Source: Rhodococcus pyridinivorans
GTDB lineage: Bacteria > Actinomycetota > Actinomycetes > Mycobacteriales > Mycobacteriaceae
DNA length: 64,000 nucleotides
Reading direction: 5' to 3'
Assembly: GCF_900105195.1 (NCBI RefSeq)
Contig: NZ_FNRX01000002.1
Span: 3,100,001 to 3,164,000, forward strand
The notes beneath the pieces are model-generated. The model did not search any database, was not told the origin of the DNA, and worked only from the letters and a program-made list of their open reading frames with translations. Shown here piece by piece: positions 1 to 9,349 of this stretch. Both the position numbers and the translations under genes were made by a program. Positions within the stretch are counted from its first letter, which is position 1. Every line of letters begins with the position of its first letter.

Positions 1-576
1 GTGCGGACCGAGATTCGCGGTGAGACGCTCCTCCTTGGACCCGGTGACGAGGTGGTCGGCGAGCACACCGACGCGCCGGCCCGGGCCGGGTTCGAACTCG
101 GCCAGCCTGGCGCCGAGATTGTCGAGGCCCTCGAGTTGTTCGACGACCACGCCTTCGACCCGCAGGTCGTGCCCCCATACCCGTTCGACGAGGGCGGCGT
201 CGTGCACGCCCTCCACCCAGATCCGGCTTCCCCGCGCCACGCGTGCGCGCAAACCCTCCACCCGGGTGGATCCCGAGGCGGATCTCGTCGGTGCGGAGGC
301 GGGACGGATCTTCGGTTTGACGAGGGTGACGGGTGCTCCGTCGACCAGGAAGGCCGCGGGGCGCATCGCGAACAGACGGGTGCGTCCCTGCGCGTCCTCG
401 AGCCGCACGAAGTCGCCGTCGTGGGTCTTCTCGATTCCCACGATCGCGCCGCACCAGCCGGATGCGGCGTCCTCGACGACGACGCCGCGCTCCGCTGCGA
501 GTTCGGGAACGGCCTTCTTCTTGGTGCGGGCGTGACCGGCGTAGATGTCGCCGCCGTAGATATCGCGTGGGCTCAC
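1..576 (-). CDS. DUF3097 family protein (C-terminus cut by window edge)
   Basis: The minus strand is open from a GTG at 574-576 to the left edge, giving 192 codons without a stop. The translation begins MSPRDIYGGDIYAGHARTKK and continues with a conserved stretch around WVEGVHDAALVERVWGHDL and GVLADHLVTGSKEE, which I recognise as the actinobacterial DUF3097 family. The VEGVHD..LVE and DHL features recall Toprim-like folds, but no function is established and I assign none. The gene is divergent from the next one. A TAGGGT box lies 8 nt before the GTG, and a GGTGG stretch could instead act as a weak ribosome site. The family assignment is fairly sure; the start is probable. Confidence 0.8.
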   Translation of the reverse strand, partial: MSPRDIYGGDIYAGHARTKKKAVPELAAERGVVVEDAASGWCGAIVGIEKTHDGDFVRLEDAQGRTRLFAMRPAAFLVDGAPVTLVKPKIRPASAPTRSASGSTRVEGLRARVARGSRIWVEGVHDAALVERVWGHDLRVEGVVVEQLEGLDNLGARLAEFEPGPGRRVGVLADHLVTGSKEERLTANLGPH

Positions 577-584
577 GCCAGTCC

Positions 585-590
585 ACCCTA
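585..590 (-). promoter_or_regulatory. Candidate -10 box of the DUF3097 gene
   Basis: TAGGGT on the minus strand ends 8 nt before the GTG at 576. This fits the TANNNT -10 pattern of leaderless actinobacterial genes. No clear -35 element was seen. Confidence 0.35.
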
Positions 591-646
591 GGACATTGCG
601 CGGGACCGCTCGCGCTGCCACGCCGGACCGCCGTGCGCGGTCGCCG

Positions 647-652
647 TATGCT
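647..652 (+). promoter_or_regulatory. Candidate -10 box of the Rv1486c-like gene
   Basis: TATGCT lies exactly 6 nt before the GTG at 659, with a CGGACC at 624-629 about 17 nt upstream as a weak -35. There is no purine-rich ribosome site between box and start, so a leaderless transcript is likely. Confidence 0.5.
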
Positions 653-658
653 TTCGGG

Positions 659-1468
659 GTGAGTTCTCCGAGCCTGACGCTGACCGTGTGGGCGGGGTCG
701 TGGCTGTCCGGTCACGCCTCCCCCGACGATGTGATCGATGCGCTGCACGAGTGGGCGCCGATGCATCTCGTGGGTGCCCACGATGCGGCGACGGCCTCCG
801 CGGCGGATCTGCCCGACAAGGGTGTCGCCGACGGTGCCGCCCTGCTGCTCACCCTGATCCGCCGCGTCGATTCCGCCGCCGGCGCCGGTCTGCATCTCGT
901 CCTTCCCGCCCCGGGCGACGTCCGCGCGTTGCCTGCCGGTACGGCGTTCGCCTCCGCGGCGCTGGCTGCCGGTGAAGGCGTCGTCGTGGGAGCGCCCGGA
1001 ACCCCGGGGCTGGGTCTGGTACCCGTGATCGAGGGTCCGGACGTCCTACGGTGGAACGTCTTCACGCTGCCGGCGGTACCCGAGATCGCGGTCGACGGTG
1101 GTCTCGGTGCGGCCGAGTTCGCGATCCGCGAGGCGGTTCGTGATGCCGCCTCCGCGTTGAGCGGAATCCCGACGGTGGGCACCGACGGGCGCCGCACCGA
1201 TCCGCGGACGGAGATCGCCGAGAAGGTCGCCGAACTCGCGCGGCACCGCTATCCCCCGTCACTGCCCGCACGTGCCGTGCGCGTCCTCGACACCGCAGAC
1301 CAGGTCGCGGCGATCCTCACCGTGGCCGGTCGCGGAGGAGGTCTGCGGGCCGGTTCGGTGTCCGCCGCCACCGGCCGCGAGGGCGCGCTGCAGCCGCTGT
1401 GGGCCGCGGTCCGCGAGGCCCGCACCGGTGCGGTCGCGGCGGCTCTGCGGGCCGAGCACCATCACTGA
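659..1468 (+). CDS. Conserved hypothetical protein, Rv1486c-like
   Basis: A 269-residue protein beginning MSSPSLTLTVWAGSWLSGHA from a GTG. The upstream in-frame codons back to 596 look non-coding, and the -10 box 6 nt before the GTG supports this start. It is rich in Ala, Gly and Val, with no membrane segment, signal peptide or catalytic motif that I recognise. Its position beside the hemH-inhA-fabG1 block, its size and its lack of any known domain match the M. tuberculosis gene Rv1486c, a conserved protein of unknown function in mycolic-acid bacteria. I therefore call it an orthologue by synteny, not by a motif. Confidence 0.75.
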   Translation: MSSPSLTLTVWAGSWLSGHASPDDVIDALHEWAPMHLVGAHDAATASAADLPDKGVADGAALLLTLIRRVDSAAGAGLHLVLPAPGDVRALPAGTAFASAALAAGEGVVVGAPGTPGLGLVPVIEGPDVLRWNVFTLPAVPEIAVDGGLGAAEFAIREAVRDAASALSGIPTVGTDGRRTDPRTEIAEKVAELARHRYPPSLPARAVRVLDTADQVAAILTVAGRGGGLRAGSVSAATGREGALQPLWAAVREARTGAVAAALRAEHHH

Positions 1469-1479
1469 CCGCGGCCGAC

Positions 1480-1511
1480 AGTGCGCGTCGACTCCAGTGC
1501 GCGTCAACTCC
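1480..1511. repeat. Tandem 16-bp near-perfect direct repeat
   Basis: Two adjacent 16-bp copies (1480-1495 and 1496-1511), each starting AGTGCGCGTC and ending ACTCC, differ at one base (G versus A at unit position 11). The second copy overlaps the last codons of the methyltransferase gene. It may be a simple slippage duplication; no function is evident. Confidence 0.5.
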
Positions 1512-2334
1512 GTTGCGCGGTGACCAACAGGTACTCCCAATTCATCGCTCCCCCACCGAGATCGTGACGTTGGGCGAGTTCGAGCAGGTCGAGATCGAGA
1601 GCCGCGACCCGATCGTGGTCGTCCGCGATGTTGCGGTACACCGCGATGGTGGGGCCGTAGGCGGACTTGAAGAACTCGCGGAAGTCCTCCCCGGTCGCGA
1701 AGCGTTCGACGCGCAGGTTCTCGGTGCGTGCCTGCAGGTCGGTGACACGGTCGCCGATCAGCTCGCGCACGTGCACCTCGTCGCCCCACAGCGGCGGCGG
1801 CTGTGCACCCGGCGGGGGCGGTGGCGCATACGGTTTCATCGTCGCGAACATCTGCCCGATGAAGCCGGTGGGGGTCCAGCTCAGTAGCCCGATACGTCCG
1901 CCCGGGCGGGTCACCCGGAGCAGTTCGTCGGCCGCGGCCCGGTGGTGGGGCGCGAACATCACTCCCACGCAAGAGATCACGGCATCGAAGCTCGCATCGT
2001 CGAACGGGAGCGCTTCGGCATCGGCTTCCTGCCAGTCGAGCGTCGCACCTGCCGCTTCGGCGTCACGGCGGCCGACTTCGAACAGTTCCGGGGTCAGGTC
2101 GGTCGCGAGCACCGTCGCACCGGTGAGGGCGGCGGGGATCGACGCATTGCCCGATCCGGCGGCGATGTCCAGGACACGGTCGCCCGGACCGATTCCGGTC
2201 GCGGCCACGAGAGCGGGGCCGAGTTCGGCGATGACCTCGGTCGCCACCGCTGGATAGTTGCCGAGTGCCCACATCGCCCGGTGCTTGGCCTTCAGGGCGA
2301 GATCGGCGTCGTGTGTCGTGGAGATGTCGGTCAT
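1504..2334 (-). CDS. Class I SAM-dependent methyltransferase
   Basis: A 276-residue protein with a standard Rossmann methyltransferase core. Motif I is VLDIAAGSGN at residues 54-63, the acidic strand-2 end is ATDLTPE near 78-84, motif post-II reads EADAEALPFDDASFD near 103-117, and a PGGRIGL turn lies near 144-150. This is the UbiE/COQ5-like (Methyltransf_11) type; the substrate cannot be read from sequence. Residues 169-181 hold an unusual Pro-rich loop (PPPPPGAQPPP) before the C-terminal cap. A good AGGAGG ribosome site sits 9 nt before the ATG. It is divergent from an HxlR-type regulator that probably controls it; such pairs often deal with small toxic or signalling molecules, but that is inference. 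Confidence 0.85.
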   Translation of the reverse strand: MTDISTTHDADLALKAKHRAMWALGNYPAVATEVIAELGPALVAATGIGPGDRVLDIAAGSGNASIPAALTGATVLATDLTPELFEVGRRDAEAAGATLDWQEADAEALPFDDASFDAVISCVGVMFAPHHRAAADELLRVTRPGGRIGLLSWTPTGFIGQMFATMKPYAPPPPPGAQPPPLWGDEVHVRELIGDRVTDLQARTENLRVERFATGEDFREFFKSAYGPTIAVYRNIADDHDRVAALDLDLLELAQRHDLGGGAMNWEYLLVTAQRS

Positions 2335-2430
2335 CAGAGGATTCCTCCTGTCGAGGGACCCGGCTTCGGCACCGTCTCGGAAGCGGCCCGGGTCACAAAT
2401 CGACTGTAGGAACGCGGACGCGGTGTCCTC

Positions 2431-2449
2431 CAGTACACAATCTGTACTG
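2431..2449. promoter_or_regulatory. Palindromic operator candidate in the methyltransferase/HxlR intergenic region
   Basis: CAGTACA-N5-TGTACTG is a perfect 7-bp inverted repeat in the 169-bp divergent gap. Its GTAC half-sites resemble those bound by HxlR-family dimers, so it is a likely site for the adjacent regulator and could govern both genes. Confidence 0.55.
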
Positions 2450-2491
2450 CACCGCCGCTCATCCGTGCTGGTCGCGGCGGTCCGACCGGCC

Positions 2492-2497
2492 TACGAT
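2492..2497 (+). promoter_or_regulatory. Candidate -10 box of the HxlR-type regulator gene
   Basis: TACGAT lies 6 nt before the ATG at 2504 with no ribosome site in between, which suggests a leaderless transcript. The palindrome at 2431-2449 lies upstream of the expected -35 position. Confidence 0.5.
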
Positions 2498-2503
2498 CCG
2501 ATC

Positions 2504-3184
2504 ATGGGCCCGCCCTACCACCAGTTCTGTCCCGTCGCCAAGGCGATGGAGTTGTTCGACGAGAGGTGGACGCTGCTCGTGGTGCGCGAACTCGTGCTCG
2601 GCAGCGAACGGTTCAACGACCTCCGACGCGGCCTGCCCCGCATGTCGCCGACGCTGTTGTCGAAGCGGATGCACCAGCTCACAGCGGCGGGCATCGTGCA
2701 GCGCCTCGAGGACGGAAACGACGTCCGATACGTGCTCACCCCGGCGGGACGCGATCTCGAGACCGTCGTCGACGCACTCGGTGCGTGGGGCACGCGGTGG
2801 ACCGGGAAACTCGGCGAGGTCGACCTCGATCCGCGACTGCTGATGTGGGACATGCACCGGCACGTCGACCATGCGGCCCTGCCGGAATCCCGGGTGGTCG
2901 TGGAGTTCGTCTTCCCGACGGTCACTCACGCGTCGCGCCGGTGGTGGATGGTCATCACGCCGCACGACGTCGACGTGTGCGACGAGGACCCGGGATTCGA
3001 GGTCTCGATCCGGGTGACGACGGGACTGCGGGAGCTGACCGAGATCTGGCGTGGCGAAGCGACCTGGCCGGACGCGTTGCGCTCGGGTGCCGTATTCGTC
3101 GACGGTCCGAGCGCCCTGCGCCGGTCGCTGCCCCGCTGGTTCGACTCCCCTCTGGCCTCACCGGCCGGGCACTCCGCCCGGTGA
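2504..3184 (+). CDS. HxlR-family winged-helix regulator with C-terminal SCP2-like region
   Basis: A 226-residue protein starting MGPPYHQFCPVAKAMELFDE. Residues 1-100 form a typical HxlR winged helix: CPVAKAMELFDERWTLLVVR near the N-terminus, then RFNDLRRGLPRMSPTLLSKR (recognition helix region) and the wing VRYVLTPAGRDL. Residues 115-215 form an alpha/beta domain resembling SCP2 or sterol-carrier folds, an extension known in actinobacterial HxlR proteins; it may bind a ligand. A single Cys at residue 9 sits where redox-sensing HxlR proteins carry theirs. I chose the ATG at 2504 because a TANNNT box lies 6 nt upstream and earlier codons are intergenic in character. It is convergent with hemH, whose stop lies 13 bp away. 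Confidence 0.85.
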   Translation: MGPPYHQFCPVAKAMELFDERWTLLVVRELVLGSERFNDLRRGLPRMSPTLLSKRMHQLTAAGIVQRLEDGNDVRYVLTPAGRDLETVVDALGAWGTRWTGKLGEVDLDPRLLMWDMHRHVDHAALPESRVVVEFVFPTVTHASRRWWMVITPHDVDVCDEDPGFEVSIRVTTGLRELTEIWRGEATWPDALRSGAVFVDGPSALRRSLPRWFDSPLASPAGHSAR

Positions 3185-3197
3185 GGCTCGGAGGCAT

Positions 3198-4274
3198 CTA
3201 TCCGTTCGCGGCGGGCCGGGACGGGCGTTTCGGCGGCTCACAGCACCCGACGGCGCACAGGCTCCCGTTGCACGCGGACCCGAGCAGCGGTTCGGTGCCG
3301 CAGCGACGGGCGGTGACCCCCTCCCGCTGTTCCTCGACGAGCTCGCGGACGAGTTGCGCGAAGCGCGGGTCGGTTCCGGCCGTCGCCGCACGAGAGAAGC
3401 CCATGCCCAGCTCAGCGGCCCGATCGCGAGCCTCGGTATCGAGATCCCACACGACCTCGAGATGATCGGAGACGAACCCGACCGGCACGACCACGACGGC
3501 TCGGACTCCCCGTTCGTGCAGCGCATCGATGTGGCCGACGATGTCGGGTTCGAGCCACGGCACCTGCGGCGGACCGGACCGCGACTGCCACACCAGGTCG
3601 TAGTCGCCCTCGCCGAGCGCCTCGGCCACCAACCGCGCCGCTTCGGCGACCTGCCGGCTGTAGAGACGGCCGCCCTCCTCCGGCGGACCACCGGTCGCGT
3701 CGAAGGAGGTCGGAACGGAGTGCGCGGTGAACACCACGCGCGCGGAATCGCGCACGTCGTCGGCGAGTTCGACGCGGGCCGCGCGCACGGCGTCGGTGAC
3801 GGCATCGAGGAACAGCGGGTGGTCGTAGAAGTGCCGCAGCTTCGTCAGCTGCGGGGCGTCCTCGACGGCGTCCCGCGCCCGCGCGATGTCCTCGTGGTAC
3901 TGCCGGCAACCCGAGTAGCCGCCCCAGGCGGAGGTCGCGAACACCAGGGCGTTACGGATCCCTTCGTCGCGCATCCGCGCGACGGTGTCCTCGACCATGG
4001 GATGCCAGTTGCGGTTGCCGAAATAGATCGGCAGATCGATACCGTGCACGTCGAACTCGGCGCGGACGGCGTCGATGATCGCCCGGTTCAAGGCGTTGAT
4101 CGGCGAGACACCCCCGAAGTGCAGATAGTGCTGCGCGACCTCGTCGAGTCGTTCCGGCGGGATCCCTCGTCCGCGGGTGACGTTCTCGAGGAACGGTCGC
4201 ACGTCGTCGGGTCCTTCCGGTCCGCCGAACGACAGCAGCATCAGCGCGTCGTACGCCCCGGGGGTGTTCGTCAT
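3198..4274 (-). CDS. hemH: Ferrochelatase (probably coproporphyrin ferrochelatase)
   Basis: A 358-residue protein that inserts iron into a porphyrin at the end of heme synthesis. In actinobacteria the substrate is generally coproporphyrin III (CpfC route). Visible family features are [13 protein letters not shown] near residues 13-25, the catalytic His in FTAHSVPT (His185) and the WLEPD acidic motif near 240-244. The C-terminus holds clustered cysteines (Cys325, 335, 340, 344, 345), consistent with the [2Fe-2S] cluster known in mycobacterial ferrochelatase. The start is the ATG just before [11 protein letters not shown]; longer readings overlap the inhA 3' end. It is the last gene of the fabG1-inhA-hemH operon, 22 bp after inhA, as in mycobacteria. 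Confidence 0.95.
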   Translation of the reverse strand: MTNTPGAYDALMLLSFGGPEGPDDVRPFLENVTRGRGIPPERLDEVAQHYLHFGGVSPINALNRAIIDAVRAEFDVHGIDLPIYFGNRNWHPMVEDTVARMRDEGIRNALVFATSAWGGYSGCRQYHEDIARARDAVEDAPQLTKLRHFYDHPLFLDAVTDAVRAARVELADDVRDSARVVFTAHSVPTSFDATGGPPEEGGRLYSRQVAEAARLVAEALGEGDYDLVWQSRSGPPQVPWLEPDIVGHIDALHERGVRAVVVVPVGFVSDHLEVVWDLDTEARDRAAELGMGFSRAATAGTDPRFAQLVRELVEEQREGVTARRCGTEPLLGSACNGSLCAVGCCEPPKRPSRPAANG

Positions 4275-4296
4275 GGGAGTGCCTTCCGTCGTACGG

Positions 4297-5103
4297 TCAG
4301 CTGCCGAAGCCGACCTGGGAGTGGAAACCACCGTCGACGTAGACGATGGATCCCGTTGTCCCGGGTAGCCAGTCGGACAGCACCGCACACACGGTCTTCG
4401 CCACGGGCGTCGGATCGTCGACGTCCCAGCCGATCGGGGACGCCGCCGACCAACCCTCGTTCAGACGGTTCATCTCCGCGCCCGGGCCGGTCGCGTCGCC
4501 CGCGATGGCCTTGGCCGCGAGCGTCTTGATCGGGCCGGCGGCGACGAGGTTCGAACGGATACCGCGCGGGCCGACTTCCTTGGCCACGTAGCGGTTCACC
4601 GACTCGAGCGTCGCCTTGGAGACACCCATCCAGTTGTAGAACGGCACGGCCCGGGACGGGTCGAAGTCCATTCCGACGATCGAACCGCCCTCGTTCATGA
4701 CGGGTAGGACGGCCTTGGCGAGCGCGCCGTAGGAGTAGGCCGACACCTCGAGCGCCACCGCGACGTCCGTCCAGGGCGCGTCGAGGAACGGGCTGCCCAG
4801 GCAGGACCGGGGTGCGAAACCGATGGAGTGGACGACACCGTCGATCCCCTCCGGTGCGAGTTCGCGGATCTTGTCGGCGAGACCGTCGAGATCCTCCTGG
4901 TTCTGCACGTCGAGGCAGATCGCCGGCGGCACCGGCTGCGGGAGACGCTGCGCGATCCGGTCGATCAACCGGAGTCGCTCGAAGCCGGTGATGATCACCT
5001 TCGCGCCCTGTTCCTGCGCGGCCTTCGCGGTGTGAAAGGCGATCGAGGCATCGGTGATGATGCCGGTGACGAGAATGGTCTTGCCCTCGAGCAGTCCGCC
5101 CAT
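4297..5103 (-). CDS. inhA: NADH-dependent enoyl-ACP reductase InhA
   Basis: A 268-residue short-chain dehydrogenase that reduces trans-2-enoyl-ACP in the FAS-II mycolic acid elongation cycle; it is the isoniazid target in mycobacteria. The nucleotide-binding motif is [12 protein letters not shown] (residues 13-24). The NADH-pocket Ser is in VHSIGF (Ser93), and the catalytic Tyr156 and Lys163 lie in FYNWMGVSK. The conserved [11 protein letters not shown] and [13 protein letters not shown] segments identify InhA rather than FabI of other bacteria. Residues 97-106 ([10 protein letters not shown]) are shorter and different from the M. tuberculosis loop. The gene lies 46 bp downstream of fabG1 and precedes hemH. 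Confidence 0.96.
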   Translation of the reverse strand: MGGLLEGKTILVTGIITDASIAFHTAKAAQEQGAKVIITGFERLRLIDRIAQRLPQPVPPAICLDVQNQEDLDGLADKIRELAPEGIDGVVHSIGFAPRSCLGSPFLDAPWTDVAVALEVSAYSYGALAKAVLPVMNEGGSIVGMDFDPSRAVPFYNWMGVSKATLESVNRYVAKEVGPRGIRSNLVAAGPIKTLAAKAIAGDATGPGAEMNRLNEGWSAASPIGWDVDDPTPVAKTVCAVLSDWLPGTTGSIVYVDGGFHSQVGFGS

Positions 5104-5149
5104 GAGTGTGTCGGTCCTCCAGTGAGATTCGGATGTGGTCGCGTGACCG

Positions 5150-6941
<1,792 letters not shown>

Positions 6942-6945
<4 letters not shown>

Positions 6946-7901
6946 CGTCCCCCCTGCCGTGCGGGTGCGCCGAAGCTGTGCCGCCGGGCCGCGACGAATC
7001 GGACGACATCGCCGATCCAGTCGCGGTCGGTGCGCAACGTCAGCACCGGTGCACCTGAACTACGCAGCGCCTGGTGCACGGCCGCGCGATGCTCGACGGC
7101 GGCCTGCGCATAGTCGGCCCGCAGTTCGGGAGTAGTCGTGAATTCACGGGTGCGGCCCGTTTCCGGGTCGTGCAGCACCACGTCGCCCAGATCGGGCAGT
7201 TCGAGGTCGCGGCGATCGACGATCTCGACAGCGAGCAGTTCGTGCCGGCCGGACAGTGCCCGCAGGGAACGCTCCCAGTCGAGAGGGCCGAGGAAATCGC
7301 TCACCACGACCGCCAGACCGCGGCGGCGCTGGGGACGTCGCAGCGACTCGACGAGCCCCTGGAGATCACCGCGGGTCCCGTCGGGTGCGTGCGGGGTTGT
7401 CGCGACGGTACGCAACAACGATTGGGCGTGCAGCCGCCCACCACGCGCGGGGACGCGGGCCGTCTCGTTGCCGGTGGAGATCACCGCGCCGATCCGATTC
7501 CCGCTGCCGGTGGTCAGATGCGCGAGCGCGGCCACCGCTGCGATCGCCAGGTCGCGCTTCTCACACATGCCGGTACCGAAGTCCAGGCTGGCCGAGAGGT
7601 CGACCGCGAGCCACGTCTCGAGTTCCCGGTCGGCGACGGTCTGCCGCACGTGCGGGTGCGTCGTGCGCGCGGTGACCGACCAGTCCATCTGCCGCACGTC
7701 GTCACCCGGCTGGTACTCGCGGGCGTCCCCCGGCTCGGAACCGGGGCCCGGGATCAGACCGAGATGGTCGCCGTGCAGGACGCCGTCGAGACGGCGCCGC
7801 ACGGTGAGCGCGAGGGTGCGGAGCGCGGCGGTGAGCGCGGGATCGCGCAATTCACCGGTCCGGAACCGCGGTGGCGACCCGTCGTGAGGACGTGTGCTCA
7901 C
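6942..7901 (-). CDS. DUF58 domain protein (Rv1480-like)
   Basis: A 319-residue soluble protein with the DUF58 signature: [21 protein letters not shown] near residues 54-74, followed by a degenerate VWA-like fold whose first strand reads [10 protein letters not shown] (MIDAS-like DLSAS). DUF58 proteins are encoded beside MoxR ATPases throughout bacteria and are thought to be clients or adaptors of them. The GTG start overlaps the moxR stop, and its own stop overlaps the next gene's ATG, so all three genes form one translationally coupled unit. No membrane segment is seen. Confidence 0.9.
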
Positions 7902-9178
7902 CGCGCGCCCGCACCTCCCTGCGGATCAGGTGCACCGATGGGCGCCTGCTGACCGGCAGCGGCCCGCGGATCGGCAGGCGCCGGGCCGGGGGTCGCGGTC
8001 GGCACGGGTGCGTTCGCCTGGGGCGCGACCTGCGGAAGACCCACGGTCTGCAGGATTCGGGTGATGATCTGGTCCGGGGAGACGTCGTCCGCGAGCGCGT
8101 CGTAGGACAGCACCAGGCGGTGGCGGAGCACATCGGGGATGACGTCGACGATGTCCTGCGGCACCACGTAGTCGCGACCGCGCACGAGCGCCAGGGCACG
8201 CGCCGAGGAGATGATGCCGAGCGTCGCGCGGGGCGAGGCGCCGTAGGCGATCCAGCCCTGCACGTCGTGCAGGCCGAGCTCGGCGGGCCGACGCGTCGCG
8301 AAGATGACCCTCACCACGTAGTCGACGAGCGCGTGGTGCACGAACACACGGCCGGCGATCTTCTGCAGGCGCAGGAGCTGCTCGTTGTCGAGCACCTGCT
8401 TCGGCTCGGGAGCGGCGACACCCATCCGGTAGACGATCTCGCGTTCCTCCTCCACCGACGGATAGTCGACGAGGACCTTGAACAGGAAACGGTCGCGCTG
8501 CGCTTCCGGCAGCGGATAAACGCCCTCGTTCTCGATAGGGTTCTGCGTCGCCATCACGAGGAACGGCTCGGGCATCGGGAAGGTCTTGCCACCGATCGTG
8601 ACGTGGCGTTCGGCCATCACCTCGAGCAGCGCCGACTGCACCTTCGCCGGGGCGCGGTTGATCTCGTCGGCGAGCACGAAGTTCGCAACGACCGGTCCGA
8701 GTTCTGTGTCGAACTCCTCGCGTCCCTGCCGGTAGATGCGGGTACCGACGAGGTCCGTCGGCACGAGGTCGGGAGTGAACTGCACGCGGGAGAACGACCC
8801 ACCGACGACCTTCGCGAAGGTTTCGACGGCCAGCGTCTTCGCGACACCGGGAACGCCTTCGAGCAGCACGTGCCCGCGCGCGAGCACACCGACCAGCATC
8901 CGCTCGACCAGCAGGTCCTGGCCGACGATCACGCGCTTGACCTCGTAGATGGCCCGTTCGAGGAGACGGACGTCGTCGGCGGGGTCGTACGCCTTCGCAG
9001 GAGCGTCGCCGGGTTTCCGCATGTTCGCGCCGGACACCTGCGGAGCCGGACCGTTCGCACCGGCCGCCTTCGGCGCCGGCGCGGCACCCGCCGCAGCCTG
9101 GTTGTTCTTGCGTCCGTCGTTACCGCCCTGGTCGCCCGGCGTCGCCGAACCGGACGTCCCACCCTCGCGTGAGGTCAC
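7898..9178 (-). CDS. moxR1: MoxR-family AAA+ ATPase
   Basis: A 426-residue AAA+ ATPase. The first 65 residues are low-complexity, rich in Gly, Ala, Pro and Asn. The ATPase core then has Walker A GVPGVAKT (108-115), Walker B VLADEINRAP (168-177), sensor 1 ATQNPIENEG, and an arginine-finger region QRDRFLFK. A Pro/Ala-rich tail follows. MoxR proteins act as chaperone-like ATPases that mature partner complexes; the partners here are likely the DUF58 and VWA products encoded next. I prefer the GTG at 9178, with GGTGG 7 nt upstream, over TTG codons 3 and 6 nt earlier. Equivalent to M. tuberculosis Rv1479, next to ripA. Confidence 0.93.
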   Translation of the reverse strand: MTSREGGTSGSATPGDQGGNDGRKNNQAAAGAAPAPKAAGANGPAPQVSGANMRKPGDAPAKAYDPADDVRLLERAIYEVKRVIVGQDLLVERMLVGVLARGHVLLEGVPGVAKTLAVETFAKVVGGSFSRVQFTPDLVPTDLVGTRIYRQGREEFDTELGPVVANFVLADEINRAPAKVQSALLEVMAERHVTIGGKTFPMPEPFLVMATQNPIENEGVYPLPEAQRDRFLFKVLVDYPSVEEEREIVYRMGVAAPEPKQVLDNEQLLRLQKIAGRVFVHHALVDYVVRVIFATRRPAELGLHDVQGWIAYGASPRATLGIISSARALALVRGRDYVVPQDIVDVIPDVLRHRLVLSYDALADDVSPDQIITRILQTVGLPQVAPQANAPVPTATPGPAPADPRAAAGQQAPIGAPDPQGGAGAR

Positions 9179-9349
9179 CAACAATCCACCGCTTTCGCCT
9201 ACGTCGCTCCGCTGGAAACACCTGCTGCACCACTATTGCAGGTGCCGGCTCGGTGTGTCGTCGCCCCTGCACCGACCGGGAGACGGCACCCGGAAACGAC
9301 CGGATGGCACCCGCCCTCGGTGGTACGAGGGCCGCGGCAAACCTCGCCC

